Origin: Pseudomonas sp. FP198
GTDB lineage: Bacteria > Pseudomonadota > Gammaproteobacteria > Pseudomonadales > Pseudomonadaceae
Length of the DNA stretch: 64,000 bases
Reading direction: 5' to 3'
Assembly (NCBI RefSeq): GCF_030687895.1
Contig: NZ_CP117452.1
Coordinates: forward strand, 5,006,001 to 5,070,000
In this document: positions 25,787 through 35,100 of the stretch, piece after piece
How positions within the stretch are numbered: the stretch's first letter is position 1
Layout: every line of letters starts with the position of its first letter
Notes under the pieces: generated by a model
Seen by the model: only the letters and a program-made list of their open reading frames with translations
Told to the model about the DNA's origin: nothing
The model's database searches: none
Made by a program: the position numbers and the translations under genes

Positions 25787-26962
25787 TCACTCGATGATGT
25801 TGAAGTCGCTCAGGTATTCGTCGGAGATTTCCAGGCCCAGGCCCGGAGTGTTGTCGTCGAGCTGGATGTACCCGTTGACCGGTTGCGGCTCGCCCTTGAA
25901 CACGTAGTAGAAGAGTTCGTTGCCAACCTCGACGTCGAACACCGGGAAAAACTCCGCCATCGGCGAGGCGGTGGTGGACATCGTCAAGTGGTAGTTGTGC
26001 ATCTGCCCGGCATGGGGAATGACCGGCACCGACCAGGCTTCGGCCATGGCGTTGATCTTGCGCGCGGCAGTGATGCCGCCGACGCGGTTGGTGTCGTACT
26101 GGATGACGTCGACGGCGCGGCGTTCCAACAGGTCTTTGAAGCCGTAGGAGGTGAACTCGTGCTCGCCTCCGGAGATCGGCATGATCCCCATCTTCTTCAG
26201 TTCGATGTAGCCTTCGATGTCGTCGGCGATCACCGGTTCTTCCAGCCAGCGCGGTTCGAACTCGGCCAGCTTCGGCAACATGCGCCTCGCGTATTCCAGG
26301 GTCCAGCCCATGTAGCATTCGAGCATGATATCGACGTCAGGGCCGGCCAGCTCCCGCAGGGCGCGCACTTGTTCGATGTTGCGGCGCATCCCCGCCGGAC
26401 CGTCTTTCGGACCGTAGCCAAAGCGCATCTTCAGCGCGGTGAAACCCTGGTTGAGATAGCCCTGGGCCTCTTCGAGAAACAGATCGAGGTTGTCGTTGGC
26501 GTAGAGCTTGGAAGCGTAAGTCCAGATCTTTTCCTTGGTGCGACCGCCGAGCAACTTGAACACCGGCTTGTTGACGGCCTTGCCCATGATGTCCCAGATC
26601 GCGATGTCGATCGCCGAGATCGCCGCCATGCCGATGCCTTTTCGGCCCCAGGCGTGACTCTGACGGTACATTTTCTGCCAGATGTATTCGTTGTCGAAAG
26701 GGTCTTCGCCAATGGCGATCGGTGCCAGATAGGTGTCGATGATTTCCTTGGCCACACGCGGCGCCAGGGCGCAGTTGCCGATACCGACGAGGCCGTTGTC
26801 GGTCTCGACTTCCACCACCAGCCAGCCGTGGAAACGGAAGGAGCCCATCGCGTCGCCGCGCTCGAACAGGATGTCGCTGGCGTTGGTGCAGAAGTGCGCC
26901 TGGGGCGGGACGACTTTGCCCTTCCACTCGAAAACGCGGGTACGGATCGCTTTGATTTTCAT
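25787..26962 (-). CDS. rhmD: Enolase-superfamily sugar-acid dehydratase (L-rhamnonate/L-lyxonate dehydratase type)
   Basis: The 391-residue product follows the RhmD pattern: [20 protein letters not shown] near the N-terminus, [13 protein letters not shown], then [20 protein letters not shown] near 110. Metal ligands occur in [10 protein letters not shown] (about 225), EEPVIADD (about 250) and ISGGEHEF (about 277), and catalytic His in [14 protein letters not shown] near 325. RhmD-type enzymes dehydrate L-rhamnonate and related acids; a paralogous function as L-lyxonate dehydratase is known in Pseudomonas. ATG 26962 (MKIKAIR) fits the family start; the open frame extends upstream to 27088. The AraD1 and semialdehyde dehydrogenase neighbours favour a C5 acid as substrate. 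Confidence 0.85.
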   Translation of the reverse strand: MKIKAIRTRVFEWKGKVVPPQAHFCTNASDILFERGDAMGSFRFHGWLVVEVETDNGLVGIGNCALAPRVAKEIIDTYLAPIAIGEDPFDNEYIWQKMYRQSHAWGRKGIGMAAISAIDIAIWDIMGKAVNKPVFKLLGGRTKEKIWTYASKLYANDNLDLFLEEAQGYLNQGFTALKMRFGYGPKDGPAGMRRNIEQVRALRELAGPDVDIMLECYMGWTLEYARRMLPKLAEFEPRWLEEPVIADDIEGYIELKKMGIMPISGGEHEFTSYGFKDLLERRAVDVIQYDTNRVGGITAARKINAMAEAWSVPVIPHAGQMHNYHLTMSTTASPMAEFFPVFDVEVGNELFYYVFKGEPQPVNGYIQLDDNTPGLGLEISDEYLSDFNIIE

Positions 26963-27112
26963 GAAAATACAGTTCCTTGGGCTGCGGCTTCTTGTCATTG
27001 TCGGTCGTGTGCGCAGAGCCTTTTCAGGAGGGGCTCCGGCATCCGATGGGCCGACTTTAGCCAGCGTCCGAGGACTGCGGATAATCACTTATGCGTATCC
27101 GGCGATAACCTG

Positions 27113-27134
27113 AGGTGATAGCGCATCCGGGTAA
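27113..27134. promoter_or_regulatory. Candidate LysR-type binding site upstream of the dehydratase
   Basis: AGGTGATAGC followed by CCGGGTAAG resembles the GATAGC-N4-GGGTTAT words in the divergent tct/pdxA region (28457-28472 and, inverted, 28574-28589). It is next to the near-palindrome GCGATAACCTGAGGTGATAG. It lies about 150 bp before the dehydratase start. Recurrence in one gene cluster is the only evidence. Confidence 0.35.
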
Positions 27135-27170
27135 GAGGGCAGATCGGGTTATCAGCCATACACAAACAAA

Positions 27171-27259
27171 TGTGGGAGCGAGCCTGCTCGCGAAAGCGGT
27201 GTATCAGCCACTGGAAATGTGTCTGTACTACCGTAATCGCGAGCAGGCTCGCTCCCACA
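27171..27259. repeat. REPIN (GTGGGAGCGAGC family)
   Basis: Perfect 23-bp inverted arms at 27171-27193 and 27237-27259, each with the inner palindrome-like core GAGCCTGCTC. The family differs from the GTGGCGAGGGAGC copies and recurs at 41886 and 46067. It lies between the PdxA2-like gene and the dehydratase. Confidence 0.9.
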
Positions 27260-27281
27260 ACGGACCGTATTGCTTTCAGGA

Positions 27282-28286
27282 TCAGTGCCGGTTGCGCCCC
27301 ATCCGGCATGCGATTTCGAAGGCCTGACGCGTAGCGCCGACGTTGGCCTTGCCCTGCCCCGCGATATCAAAAGCGGTGCCGTGGGCCGGGGTGGTGATCG
27401 GAATCGGCAAGCCGCCCTGCACCGTCACGCCACGGGAGAAGCCCATCAACTTGATCGCGATCTGGCCTTGGTCGTGATACATGGTCACGACAGCGTCAAA
27501 GGCATTGGCATCGCCCTGGACCTTGAGAAAGATCGTGTCTGCCGGATACGGCCCTTGCGCCTCGATGCCCAGCGCCCGCGCCGAACGTACGGCCGGACCG
27601 ATGATGTCCAGCTCCTCGCGACCGAACGAACCGTTGTCGCCGTTGTGCGGGTTCAAGCCGCAAACACCGATTCGCGGTTGCTCCAGGCCATTGCGCTTGA
27701 GGGCGGTGTCGATCAGTTGAATCGCTTCCACCACCCGCTGCTCACTGAGCAGACCCGGCACTGCGGACAGGGCCACATGGGAGGTCACGCGTGAAGTCCA
27801 AAGATTGTCGAGCACGTTGAATTCGCAGAACGGTCCGTGGAAATCCAGCAGCTCGGCAAACCAGTGCAGTTCATCGCTGTGGGCCATGCCCGCCATGTGC
27901 AGCGAGGTCTTGTTCAGCGGCCCGAACAGGATCGCGTCGGTGGCCCCGGCTTCGGTCAGGCGCAGGGCCTTTTCCAGGGTGTCGAGGCTGTAGCGACCGC
28001 CAATCACGCTGGCCTCGCTACGGGGGAACTCGCCGACCGTGTCGCCGCGAAAGTCATGGAACAGTGGCGTGTCATCGACGAACTCCAACACGTCCAGGGT
28101 CTCCACCCGGCGATAAGGAAACTCGCTGCCGGCGATGCGCATGCCGCGAAGCATTTCCGCTTCGTCGGCAATCAGAATGATGTTGGCCTTGCTGCGGACC
28201 TCGGGCTCGGCGAGCAAGCGTGCAATCAATTCCGGGCCAATGCCGGCCGGGTCACCCAGGACCATGGCGATAGTGGTTTTTTTCAT
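27282..28286 (-). CDS. PdxA2-like dehydrogenase
   Basis: A 334-residue member of the PdxA family: MVLGDPAGIGPEL at residues 8-20, GPLNKTSLHMAGMAHSDEL near 150, VCGLNPHNGDNGSFG (GLNPHxGExG-type) near 212, and VVTMYHDQGQIAIK near 265. The metal-binding His residues of the family are kept. PdxA2-type enzymes oxidise and decarboxylate 4-phospho-threonate or -erythronate in acid-sugar catabolism and usually sit next to a DUF1537 kinase. No such kinase is present here. The neighbouring sugar-acid transporter makes a catabolic role likelier than pyridoxal synthesis. Confidence 0.85.
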   Translation of the reverse strand: MKKTTIAMVLGDPAGIGPELIARLLAEPEVRSKANIILIADEAEMLRGMRIAGSEFPYRRVETLDVLEFVDDTPLFHDFRGDTVGEFPRSEASVIGGRYSLDTLEKALRLTEAGATDAILFGPLNKTSLHMAGMAHSDELHWFAELLDFHGPFCEFNVLDNLWTSRVTSHVALSAVPGLLSEQRVVEAIQLIDTALKRNGLEQPRIGVCGLNPHNGDNGSFGREELDIIGPAVRSARALGIEAQGPYPADTIFLKVQGDANAFDAVVTMYHDQGQIAIKLMGFSRGVTVQGGLPIPITTPAHGTAFDIAGQGKANVGATRQAFEIACRMGRNRH

Positions 28287-28705
28287 GCTTCACTCCTCAA
28301 GGGTCCATGCCACGCCCGGTCATGACGCAAAGCTCGCGTCCTGAGCCATGACGTGTACCCCGTTTGTTATTGTTGTGAAATGCCGTCGGCCTGAGACGTT
28401 GCCGAGCACTATCGGAGGCCTGGCGATAACCGTCTAATCAAAACTTGAAATCAGGTGATAGCTTCGGGTTATGGCACGGCGCGCTTTCAGCCTTCGCGTT
28501 CTATTTCTGCTTGTTTCAAAAAAGGCCCTAGCCCTCGACTCTGGACGATGTCCACCGCTCCTTTTCGCGAGCTATAACCCCAGGCTATCGGTGTATGTAT
28601 TGTTTTGACTAGACGCGGCGCCGGCACCTTTCCACACTCAGGCCAGGCTTGCGGCTTCATCGCGCAGACAAGTCACTCATAACAACGACAAAAACGAGGC
28701 CCATC
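28287..28705. promoter_or_regulatory. 419-bp divergent promoter region with inverted copies of a shared motif
   Basis: GATAGCTTCGGGTTAT at 28457-28472 and, on the other strand, GATAGCCTGGGGTTAT at 28574-28589 differ at two positions. They lie between the pdxA2-like gene and the transporter genes. Each has the spacing of a LysR box (ATA-N9-TAT). They are good candidates for the binding sites of the LysR regulator encoded at 31904. Confidence 0.45.
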
Positions 28706-29722
28706 ATGCGAAATGCATTCGTCCGTCGCACATCGCGTCTTCTTCTAGGCGGCGCCCTGACTGCCGTCGGCGTCCTTCCCGCCCTTGCTCACGCCGCCTG
28801 GCAACCGAACAAGAATGTCGAAATCGTTGTCGCCGGCGGCCCGGGTGGCGGAACCGACCAGCTCGGTCGCCTGATCCAGTCGATCATCACCACCCATAAG
28901 CTGCTCGACGTCAACACCATTGTCCTCAACAAGGGCGGCGGCAACGGTGCCGAGGCCTTCCTCGACATGAAGATGAACAAGGGCGATGCAGAGAAACTGG
29001 TGATCGCCACCAATAACGTTTACCTGTTGCCGCTGGTTTCCAAGCTCGGCTACCAATGGCAGGAACTGACCCCGATTGCCGCTGTGGCCGAAGATGACTT
29101 TATCCTCTGGAGCTACAAGGGCGCGCCGTGGAAAGACGCGAAAGGTTTCTACGAAGCGGCCAAGACCGACCCGGCGAAGCTGCGCATGGGGGGCAGCCAG
29201 TCCAAGGACGTCGACCAGACCCTCACCCTGCTGCTCAACCAGACCAACAACAGCAAACTGGTGTACATCCCGTTCAAGAGCGGCAGTGAAGCCGCGACCC
29301 AACTGGCCGGCAAACACATCGCGGCCAACGTCAACAACCCCAGTGAAAGCATCAGCCAATGGCGCGGTGATCAAGTCGAACCGCTCTGCGTATTCAGCAA
29401 GGAGCGCATGAGCTACACCGAGAAAGTCGCCGGGAACAAAAGTTGGGCCGATGTTCCAACCTGCCACGAACAGGGCCTGGGCATCGATCAGTACCGCTTC
29501 CCGCGCACGGTGTTCATGCCCGGCGATGTCAGTGCCGAACAACGGGCCTTTTATGTCGAGCTGATGCGCAAAGTCACGCAGACCGATGAGTTCAAGGCCT
29601 ACGTCAAACAGAACGCGCTGGTGCCGACTTTCCTCGAAGGCGAGCCCCTGACCGCCTACATCGAAAAGGACGTCGCCCGCGTCACCCCGGTGTTCAAGGA
29701 AGCCGGCTGGCTGAAAAACTGA
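28706..29722 (+). CDS. Tripartite tricarboxylate-type transporter, periplasmic substrate-binding protein (TctC)
   Basis: The 338-residue protein has a signal peptide (RRTSRLLLGGALTAVGVLPA, then ALAHAAW; cleavage near residue 30) and the Bug/TctC fold. Seen are VEIVVAGGPGGGTDQLGRLI near 38-57, the AGNN-like NKGGGNGAEAFLDM loop, and IPFKSGSEAATQLAGKHIAA near 190. ATG 28706 was chosen over an earlier frame start at 28649 since it begins the signal peptide (MRNAFVRR). Such proteins bind a carboxylate and deliver it to the TctAB permease. It is the first gene of the transporter operon; the ligand is probably the aldonic acid degraded by the divergent genes. Confidence 0.92.
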   Translation: MRNAFVRRTSRLLLGGALTAVGVLPALAHAAWQPNKNVEIVVAGGPGGGTDQLGRLIQSIITTHKLLDVNTIVLNKGGGNGAEAFLDMKMNKGDAEKLVIATNNVYLLPLVSKLGYQWQELTPIAAVAEDDFILWSYKGAPWKDAKGFYEAAKTDPAKLRMGGSQSKDVDQTLTLLLNQTNNSKLVYIPFKSGSEAATQLAGKHIAANVNNPSESISQWRGDQVEPLCVFSKERMSYTEKVAGNKSWADVPTCHEQGLGIDQYRFPRTVFMPGDVSAEQRAFYVELMRKVTQTDEFKAYVKQNALVPTFLEGEPLTAYIEKDVARVTPVFKEAGWLKN

Positions 29723-29774
29723 AGTTGCCAGGGCCGCTCGCCCCAGGGCGGTCGTCACCTACTGGAGGTGTTTG

Positions 29775-30308
29775 ATGTCCCATTCTTCGGATTCACCGGC
29801 GCTGGTCGGTACCCGTTGGGTCGAGCTCGGCCTGACGCTGTTTACTACCCTGCTCGGTGCCGTGGTGATGTTCGGCAGTGTCGAACAAGGCATCGGCTGG
29901 GGCGATGCCGGCCCTGAACCGGGTTACTTCCCGTTCTATATCGGCCTGATATTGAGTGCGGCGAGCGTCGCCAACGGGGTCTTGACCGTGGTGCGCTGGC
30001 AGGCTCTGAGTGTTGCGTTCCTCACCCGCAGTGCATTCAAGCAAGTGCTGTCGGTTTTCGTGCCCATTGCCCTGTTCGTCGGTGCAATGCCCTTCACCGG
30101 CATCTACCTCGCGTCGGCCGGCTTCATTGCCTGGTTCATGTGGCGCGACAAGGTCCGCGCCAAGCCTTACGGCAAGTGGATGATCGGTGCGGTTGCCCTC
30201 GGTGCGGCGCTCGCCAGCTACCTGATTTTCGCGCTGTGGTTCAAGGTCCCGCTGGATGCCGGCCCAATAGGCGACTGGATTGCCCTGGCCGGGAGAACCT
30301 TCAAATGA
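29775..30308 (+). CDS. TctB-family small subunit of the tripartite transporter
   Basis: The 177-residue membrane protein has four hydrophobic segments, starting near residues 16-34 (LGLTLFTTLLGAVVMFGS) and including the TctB-typical GDAGPEPGYFPFYIGLIL near 45-62. CTGGAGGTG before ATG 29775 is a strong ribosome site. Its stop overlaps the start of the large subunit gene (ATGA at 30305-30308), so translation is coupled. Confidence 0.9.
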   Translation: MSHSSDSPALVGTRWVELGLTLFTTLLGAVVMFGSVEQGIGWGDAGPEPGYFPFYIGLILSAASVANGVLTVVRWQALSVAFLTRSAFKQVLSVFVPIALFVGAMPFTGIYLASAGFIAWFMWRDKVRAKPYGKWMIGAVALGAALASYLIFALWFKVPLDAGPIGDWIALAGRTFK

Positions 30309-31834
30309 GCGAGTTCGATTCCCTGTTGCAGGGCATGAACCTGATCCTGACCCCGGGCCACATCGGTCTGATGGTGATCGGCGTTCTGCTGGGCATCCTG
30401 GTCGGTGTGTTGCCCGGTCTCGGCGCTCCCAACGGCGTGGCACTGTTGTTGCCGTTGACCTTCACCATGTCGCCGGTATCGGCGATCATCCTGCTGTCGT
30501 GCATGTATTGGGGCGCGCTGTTTGGCGGCTCGATTACCTCGATCCTGTTCAACATTCCTGGCGAGCCGTCATCGGTGGCGACTACCTTCGACGGTTACCC
30601 GATGGCCCGCGAAGGCCGGGCTGCCGAGGCGTTGACCGCCGCGTTCAGCTCGGCGCTGATCGGTGCGTTGTGCGGGGTGTTGTTGCTGACGTTCCTGTCG
30701 ACAAAAATCGCAGCGTTCGCCATGTCCTTCAGCTCGCCGGAGTTCTTCGCGGTGTACCTGTTGGCGTTCTGCACCTTCATCGGCATGAGCAAGAACCCGC
30801 CATTAAAAACCGTGGTCGCGATGATGATCGGCTTCGCCATGGCGGCAGTCGGCATGGACACGGTTTCCGGCAACCTGCGCCTGACGTTCGACCAGCCGAT
30901 CCTGATGACCGGGATCAGTTTTGAAGTGGCGGTGATCGGCCTGTTCGGCATCGGCGAAATCCTCTGCACTGTGGAAGAAGGCTTGGTGTTTCGCGGCGAA
31001 CACGCGCGCATTACACCGATGGTGATCTTGCGCACCTGGGCCAGATTGCCGCGTTACTGGTGGACGATCGTGCGCAGCACACTGGTCGGTTGCTGGATGG
31101 GCATCACCCCCGGCGGCCCGACGGCGGCATCGTTCATGAGCTACAGCCTGGCGCGACGTTTCTCGAAAAGCCGCGACAACTTCGGCAAAGGCGAGATCGA
31201 AGGGGTGATCGCCCCGGAAACCGCCGACCATGCTGCCGGCACCAGCGCGCTGCTGCCGATGCTGACGTTGGGCATTCCGGGTTCCGCCACGGCGGCAGTG
31301 ATGCTCGGTGGCTTGATGATCTGGGGCCTGCACCCCGGGCCGACGCTGTTTGTCGAGCAACACGATTTTGTCTGGGGCCTGATCGCCAGCATGTACCTGG
31401 GCAACGTGGTCAGCCTGATCGTGGTGTTGGCCACCGTGCCGCTGTTCGCGTCGATCCTGCGGATTCCGTTCTCGATCATCGCGCCGATCATCATCATGGT
31501 CTGCGCCATCGGTGCGTACTCGGTGCACAACTCGTTCTTCGACGTGGTACTGATGCTGGGCTTCGGTGCGCTGGGTTACCTGTTCAAGAAACTCGGCTAC
31601 CCGATCGCGCCGCTGGTGCTGGCGGCTGTACTGGGGGACAAGGCCGAAGACGCATTCCGTCAGTCGATGCTGTTTTCTGACGGACAGCTGGGTATTTTCT
31701 GGTCCAACCCATTGGTGGGCAGCCTGACCACCGCCGCGCTGCTGATGCTGTTCTGGCCGCTGATCTCCAAGGCGCTGGGTCTGCTGGTGGGCCTGCGTAA
31801 ACCCCACGTCGCCGAGGCGAAATCATTGCTGTGA
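30305..31834 (+). CDS. TctA-family large permease subunit of the tripartite transporter
   Basis: A 509-residue integral membrane protein of about 12 segments. The TctA signatures are GVLPGLGAPNGVALLLPLTF near residues 34-53, LFGGSITSILFNIPGEPSS near 76-94, and the second copy PETADHAAGTSALLPMLTLGIPG near 305-327. It imports the carboxylate bound by the TctC-type protein, driven by ion gradients. The ATG overlaps the TctB stop. The order C-B-A is the standard tct operon layout. Confidence 0.93.
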   Translation: MSEFDSLLQGMNLILTPGHIGLMVIGVLLGILVGVLPGLGAPNGVALLLPLTFTMSPVSAIILLSCMYWGALFGGSITSILFNIPGEPSSVATTFDGYPMAREGRAAEALTAAFSSALIGALCGVLLLTFLSTKIAAFAMSFSSPEFFAVYLLAFCTFIGMSKNPPLKTVVAMMIGFAMAAVGMDTVSGNLRLTFDQPILMTGISFEVAVIGLFGIGEILCTVEEGLVFRGEHARITPMVILRTWARLPRYWWTIVRSTLVGCWMGITPGGPTAASFMSYSLARRFSKSRDNFGKGEIEGVIAPETADHAAGTSALLPMLTLGIPGSATAAVMLGGLMIWGLHPGPTLFVEQHDFVWGLIASMYLGNVVSLIVVLATVPLFASILRIPFSIIAPIIIMVCAIGAYSVHNSFFDVVLMLGFGALGYLFKKLGYPIAPLVLAAVLGDKAEDAFRQSMLFSDGQLGIFWSNPLVGSLTTAALLMLFWPLISKALGLLVGLRKPHVAEAKSLL

Positions 31835-31903
31835 CTCGGCACTGCTGGTAACGCCTGGCATTTATTGTCAGGCTTGCCACGGACCTTCCAGCGAGCACCG
31901 CCC

Positions 31904-32845
31904 ATGACCCGAATTCCTGTTGCCAATGTCATCCATAGTCGACTGCGTCTGCGCCAACTGCGGCTGATGCTGGCATTGCAGGAATTAGGTTCTCTGCGCC
32001 GCGCAGCCGACCACATCGGCATGACCCAACCGGCTGCCACCAAAATGCTGCACGAAGCCGAGGACTTGCTCGGCGTCGAGTTGTTCGAACGCCTGCCCCG
32101 TGGCATGCGCGCCACCCCATTCGGGGAAACCGTCATTTACTACGCGCGCATGGTCTTCGCCGAGCTCAGCGGCATGCGCGAAGAACTGGTGGCACTCGAA
32201 TCCGGCAACCTCGGCCGGGTGGCAGTCGGCGCCATTCCGGCACTGGCTTCGGGGCTGCTGACGCGCACCATCGCGACCCTGAAACAAAGCCATCCCCGGT
32301 TGTCCATGAGCATCCAGGTCGACACCAGCGACGTGCTGGTGCAAGCGCTGTTGCAGGATCAACTGGACATTGTCCTGGGCCGGATTCCCGCCGGTGCCCG
32401 CGCCGAAGAGTTGCTCTTCGACAGCCTCGGGGAAGAGGCGCTGTGTGTCATTTGTGGAGCGCAGAATCCGTTGGCGCAGGCGACCCGACTGGGCTGGGCC
32501 GAGCTGCAGAGCATGACCTGGGTGTTGCAACAACACCCGAGCCCGATGCGCGCAATCATCAACCAGGTGTTTCACAACGCCCGGGTCGATATCCCCAGCA
32601 GCATCGTCGAAACCACCTCGATCATGACCTTGCTCTCATTGGTCCAGCAGACCGACATGCTCGGCGTCACCCCGATATCGGTCGTCGAGGATTATCCAGG
32701 TCGTGACTTGCTCGCCGTGTTGCCGATCAAGTTCGAAGCCCGGTTGCCACCGTACGGATTGATTACCCGCCGCCATCGCATTCAGTCATCGGCGATGCAG
32801 GCGTTCATGAATTCGGTACGTGCCGAGCATGCGTTATTGAACTGA
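31904..32845 (+). CDS. LysR-family regulator of the acid-sugar cluster
   Basis: A 313-residue LTTR with HTH LALQELGSLRRAADHIGMTQ, then PAATKMLHEAEDLLGVELFE in residues 20-60, and an effector domain. ATG 31904 (MTRIPVANVIHSRLRLRQLR) is preferred over an earlier frame start at 31865. It follows the transporter gene by 69 bp and is the only regulator in the cluster, so it probably controls both divergent units, perhaps through the GATAGC-N4-GGGTTAT motifs. It has some resemblance to the GbpR/PcaQ subgroup. Confidence 0.88.
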   Translation: MTRIPVANVIHSRLRLRQLRLMLALQELGSLRRAADHIGMTQPAATKMLHEAEDLLGVELFERLPRGMRATPFGETVIYYARMVFAELSGMREELVALESGNLGRVAVGAIPALASGLLTRTIATLKQSHPRLSMSIQVDTSDVLVQALLQDQLDIVLGRIPAGARAEELLFDSLGEEALCVICGAQNPLAQATRLGWAELQSMTWVLQQHPSPMRAIINQVFHNARVDIPSSIVETTSIMTLLSLVQQTDMLGVTPISVVEDYPGRDLLAVLPIKFEARLPPYGLITRRHRIQSSAMQAFMNSVRAEHALLN

Positions 32846-32968
32846 CAGGCCCGCGTCAGACGGCCGATCAGCCAATCGACGAGGCCAGCCCTGCATGAAC
32901 TTTTCTTCACCCCACGCCCTCGCGGGATTCGCTAACATCGCCTCGCTCATTCAAGAAACTAAGGTTTT

Positions 32969-32996
32969 AGCCCGCTCTCCCGCGGGCTTTTTTTTT
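32969..32996 (+). terminator. Rho-independent terminator
   Basis: AGCCCGC and GCGGGCT form a 7-bp stem with a 6-nt loop, directly followed by a run of nine T. It lies 123 bp after the LysR stop and ends the transporter-regulator transcript. Confidence 0.88.
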
Positions 32997-33059
32997 GCCT
33001 GGATTTCAGGCCGCGTCGCCCGCTGTGCCCCCTGCCTTTCCCGATGTGGAAAAAAATCT

Positions 33060-33086
33060 TACAGATCCCTCCGTTTCCGCCGATAA
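33060..33086 (+). promoter_or_regulatory. FliA (sigma-28)-like promoter of the chemoreceptor gene
   Basis: A perfect -10 word GCCGATAA lies at 33079-33086. TACAGATC at 33060-33067 agrees at five of eight positions with the -35 consensus TAAAGTTT, with the standard 11-bp spacer. It is 90 bp before the chemoreceptor ATG. Chemotaxis receptors are typical FliA targets. Confidence 0.6.
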
Positions 33087-33175
33087 ACCTCCGTTACACG
33101 TTTTTGCTGGCTCTTAACAACAACAATCTTCCAGCCAACCGACGATAAGCAGCACAACGTTCCTGGAGGAATTTG

Positions 33176-35095
33176 ATGAACAGCTGGTTTGGCAACATTA
33201 GCGTCAACATGAAATTGGGCCTGGGCTTCGGCCTGGTGCTGGTCCTGACCTGCCTGCTGGCCCTGACCAGCTGGACCAGCCTGGGCGGCCTGATCGACCG
33301 CAGCAACTGGATGAGCGACATCACCCAGCTCAACGCCGGCCTGACCAAACTGCGCGTGACTCGCCTGCAATACATGCTGGCCAACGGTGACGAAACCGCT
33401 GCACAGAATGTGCAAACCACCCTCGACGGTTTCGTCGCGCAACAGAACGCGCTGCTCAACAGCTTCAAGAGCCCGGAAAACGTCAAGCTGCTCAGAGAGC
33501 AGAGCGCGACCATCAGCGCCTATCAGGTGTCGTTGAACAAAATGCGCAGCGCTTACCGCACCGGCAACAGCGCCCGTGATGTCATGGGGGCGAACGCCGA
33601 AACGGCCTACAAGCTGATCGAGGCCATCGACGCCGACGTGAAGCAAATGGCCCTCAACGATGAACGCTTCGCCCAGTTCCAGGCCATCACTGAAGCCAAG
33701 CAGGCGTTCATGCTCGCTCGTTATGAAGTGCGCGGCTACACCGCCAACCCCAACGCCGATACCGAACGCAAGGCCTTCGCCCAACTGGACGCGGCGATTG
33801 CTTCGCTCAAGCCGCTGAACGAATATTTTGCCAGCGTCCATCAGGACGAACTGCGTCAGCTGGAAACCACCCTGGTGCAATACCGCAGCGCCGTGCAGGC
33901 CTTCAAATCGGCCACGGCCGACGTGGTGCAGGCGCGCAAGGAAATGACCGACCAGGGCGCGACCATCGTTTCCCTGAGCGAACAGCTGTACCAGATCCAA
34001 CTCGACCGTCGCGACGCCGAAAGCGCCCAGGCGCGGACGTTGCAACTGGTCAGCACGTTGCTGGCGTTGTTGGTCGGCATCATTGCCGCCGTCATCATCA
34101 CCCGCCAGATCACCCGTCCGCTGCGCGAAACCCTGACCGTGGTCGAACGCATCGCCAGCGGCGACCTGTCGCAGGATGTGATCGTTACCCGTCGCGATGA
34201 ACTGGGCGTACTGCAACAGGGCATCGCGCGCATGGGCGTGACCCTGCGCGATCTCATCAGCGGCATCCGTGATGGCGTGACTCAGATCGCCAGCGCCGCC
34301 GAAGAATTGTCGGCGGTCACCGAACAGACCAGTGCCGGGGTCAACAGCCAGAAAGTCGAGACCGACCAGGTCGCAACCGCCATGCACGAAATGACCGCCA
34401 CGGTGCAGGAAGTTGCCCGCAACGCCGAAGAAGCCTCCCAGGCAGCGGCCGCCGCCGACGGCGAAGCCCGTGCCGGCGACCAGGTGGTCAGCGAAGCCAT
34501 TGCCCAGATCGAACGCCTGGCCAGTGAAGTGGTGCGTTCCACCGACGCCATGAGCGTGCTGCAACAGGAAAGCGACAAGATTGGCGCAGTGATGGACGTG
34601 ATCAAGGCCGTGGCCGAACAGACCAACCTGCTGGCGCTCAACGCCGCCATCGAAGCCGCCCGCGCCGGTGAAGCCGGTCGTGGCTTTGCGGTCGTCGCCG
34701 ACGAAGTCCGTGGCCTGGCCCAGCGCACCCAGAAATCCACCGAGGAAATCGAAGGCCTGGTGGCCGGCCTGCAAAACGGCACCCAGCAAGTGGCCGCCGT
34801 GATGAACAACAGCCGCAACCTCACCGACAGCAGCGTGGCCCTGACCCGCAAGGCCGGCGTATCACTGGAGAACATCACCCGTACGGTGTCGAACATCCAG
34901 TCGATGAACCAGCAGATCGCCGCCGCCGCCGAGCAGCAAAGCGCCGTGGCCGAGGAAATCAGCCGCAGTATCATCAACGTGCGCGACGTGTCCGAACAGA
35001 CCGCCGCCGCCAGCGAAGAAACCGCGGCGTCCAGCGTTGAACTGGCGCGGCTGGGCAGTCAGTTGCAGCAGATGGTCAGTCATTTCAGGGTTTGA
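33176..35095 (+). CDS. Methyl-accepting chemotaxis protein with HBM sensor domain (McpS-like)
   Basis: The 639-residue receptor has TM1 at about residues 12-32 and a periplasmic helical bimodular (HBM) domain of about 250 residues ([19 protein letters not shown] at its start). TM2 follows near 285-308 ([18 protein letters not shown]), then a HAMP domain, and a cytoplasmic signalling domain with the hairpin tip [20 protein letters not shown] near 485. HBM receptors such as McpS bind tricarboxylic-acid-cycle intermediates, and the N-terminal 60 residues closely follow that receptor. ATG 33176 follows CTGGAGGAATTTG. A sigma-28-like promoter lies upstream and a strong hairpin ends the unit. Confidence 0.93.
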   Translation: MNSWFGNISVNMKLGLGFGLVLVLTCLLALTSWTSLGGLIDRSNWMSDITQLNAGLTKLRVTRLQYMLANGDETAAQNVQTTLDGFVAQQNALLNSFKSPENVKLLREQSATISAYQVSLNKMRSAYRTGNSARDVMGANAETAYKLIEAIDADVKQMALNDERFAQFQAITEAKQAFMLARYEVRGYTANPNADTERKAFAQLDAAIASLKPLNEYFASVHQDELRQLETTLVQYRSAVQAFKSATADVVQARKEMTDQGATIVSLSEQLYQIQLDRRDAESAQARTLQLVSTLLALLVGIIAAVIITRQITRPLRETLTVVERIASGDLSQDVIVTRRDELGVLQQGIARMGVTLRDLISGIRDGVTQIASAAEELSAVTEQTSAGVNSQKVETDQVATAMHEMTATVQEVARNAEEASQAAAAADGEARAGDQVVSEAIAQIERLASEVVRSTDAMSVLQQESDKIGAVMDVIKAVAEQTNLLALNAAIEAARAGEAGRGFAVVADEVRGLAQRTQKSTEEIEGLVAGLQNGTQQVAAVMNNSRNLTDSSVALTRKAGVSLENITRTVSNIQSMNQQIAAAAEQQSAVAEEISRSIINVRDVSEQTAAASEETAASSVELARLGSQLQQMVSHFRV

Positions 35096-35100
35096 TTACA

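Larger units (their letters stand above)
32846..33175. other. 330-bp intergenic region with terminator and chemoreceptor promoter
   Basis: It contains the terminator at 32969-32996 and the FliA-like promoter at 33060-33086. Nothing else is supported; the GC content drops near 32960-33140. Confidence 0.6.

Noticed and set aside
25751-27118. Long plus-strand open frame (455 codons) opposite the dehydratase gene
   Set aside because: It is a codon-bias shadow antisense to a well-recognised enolase-superfamily gene and has no family features.
27282-28286. Assignment as biosynthetic pdxA (pyridoxal phosphate synthesis)
   Set aside because: Context with an acid-sugar transporter and dehydratase fits the PdxA2 catabolic branch better; pdxA proper normally lies with ksgA and surA.
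33059-34789. Minus-strand open frame of 576 codons opposite the chemoreceptor gene
   Set aside because: It is antisense to the chemoreceptor; composition (Gly/His/Gln-rich) is typical of a shadow frame.
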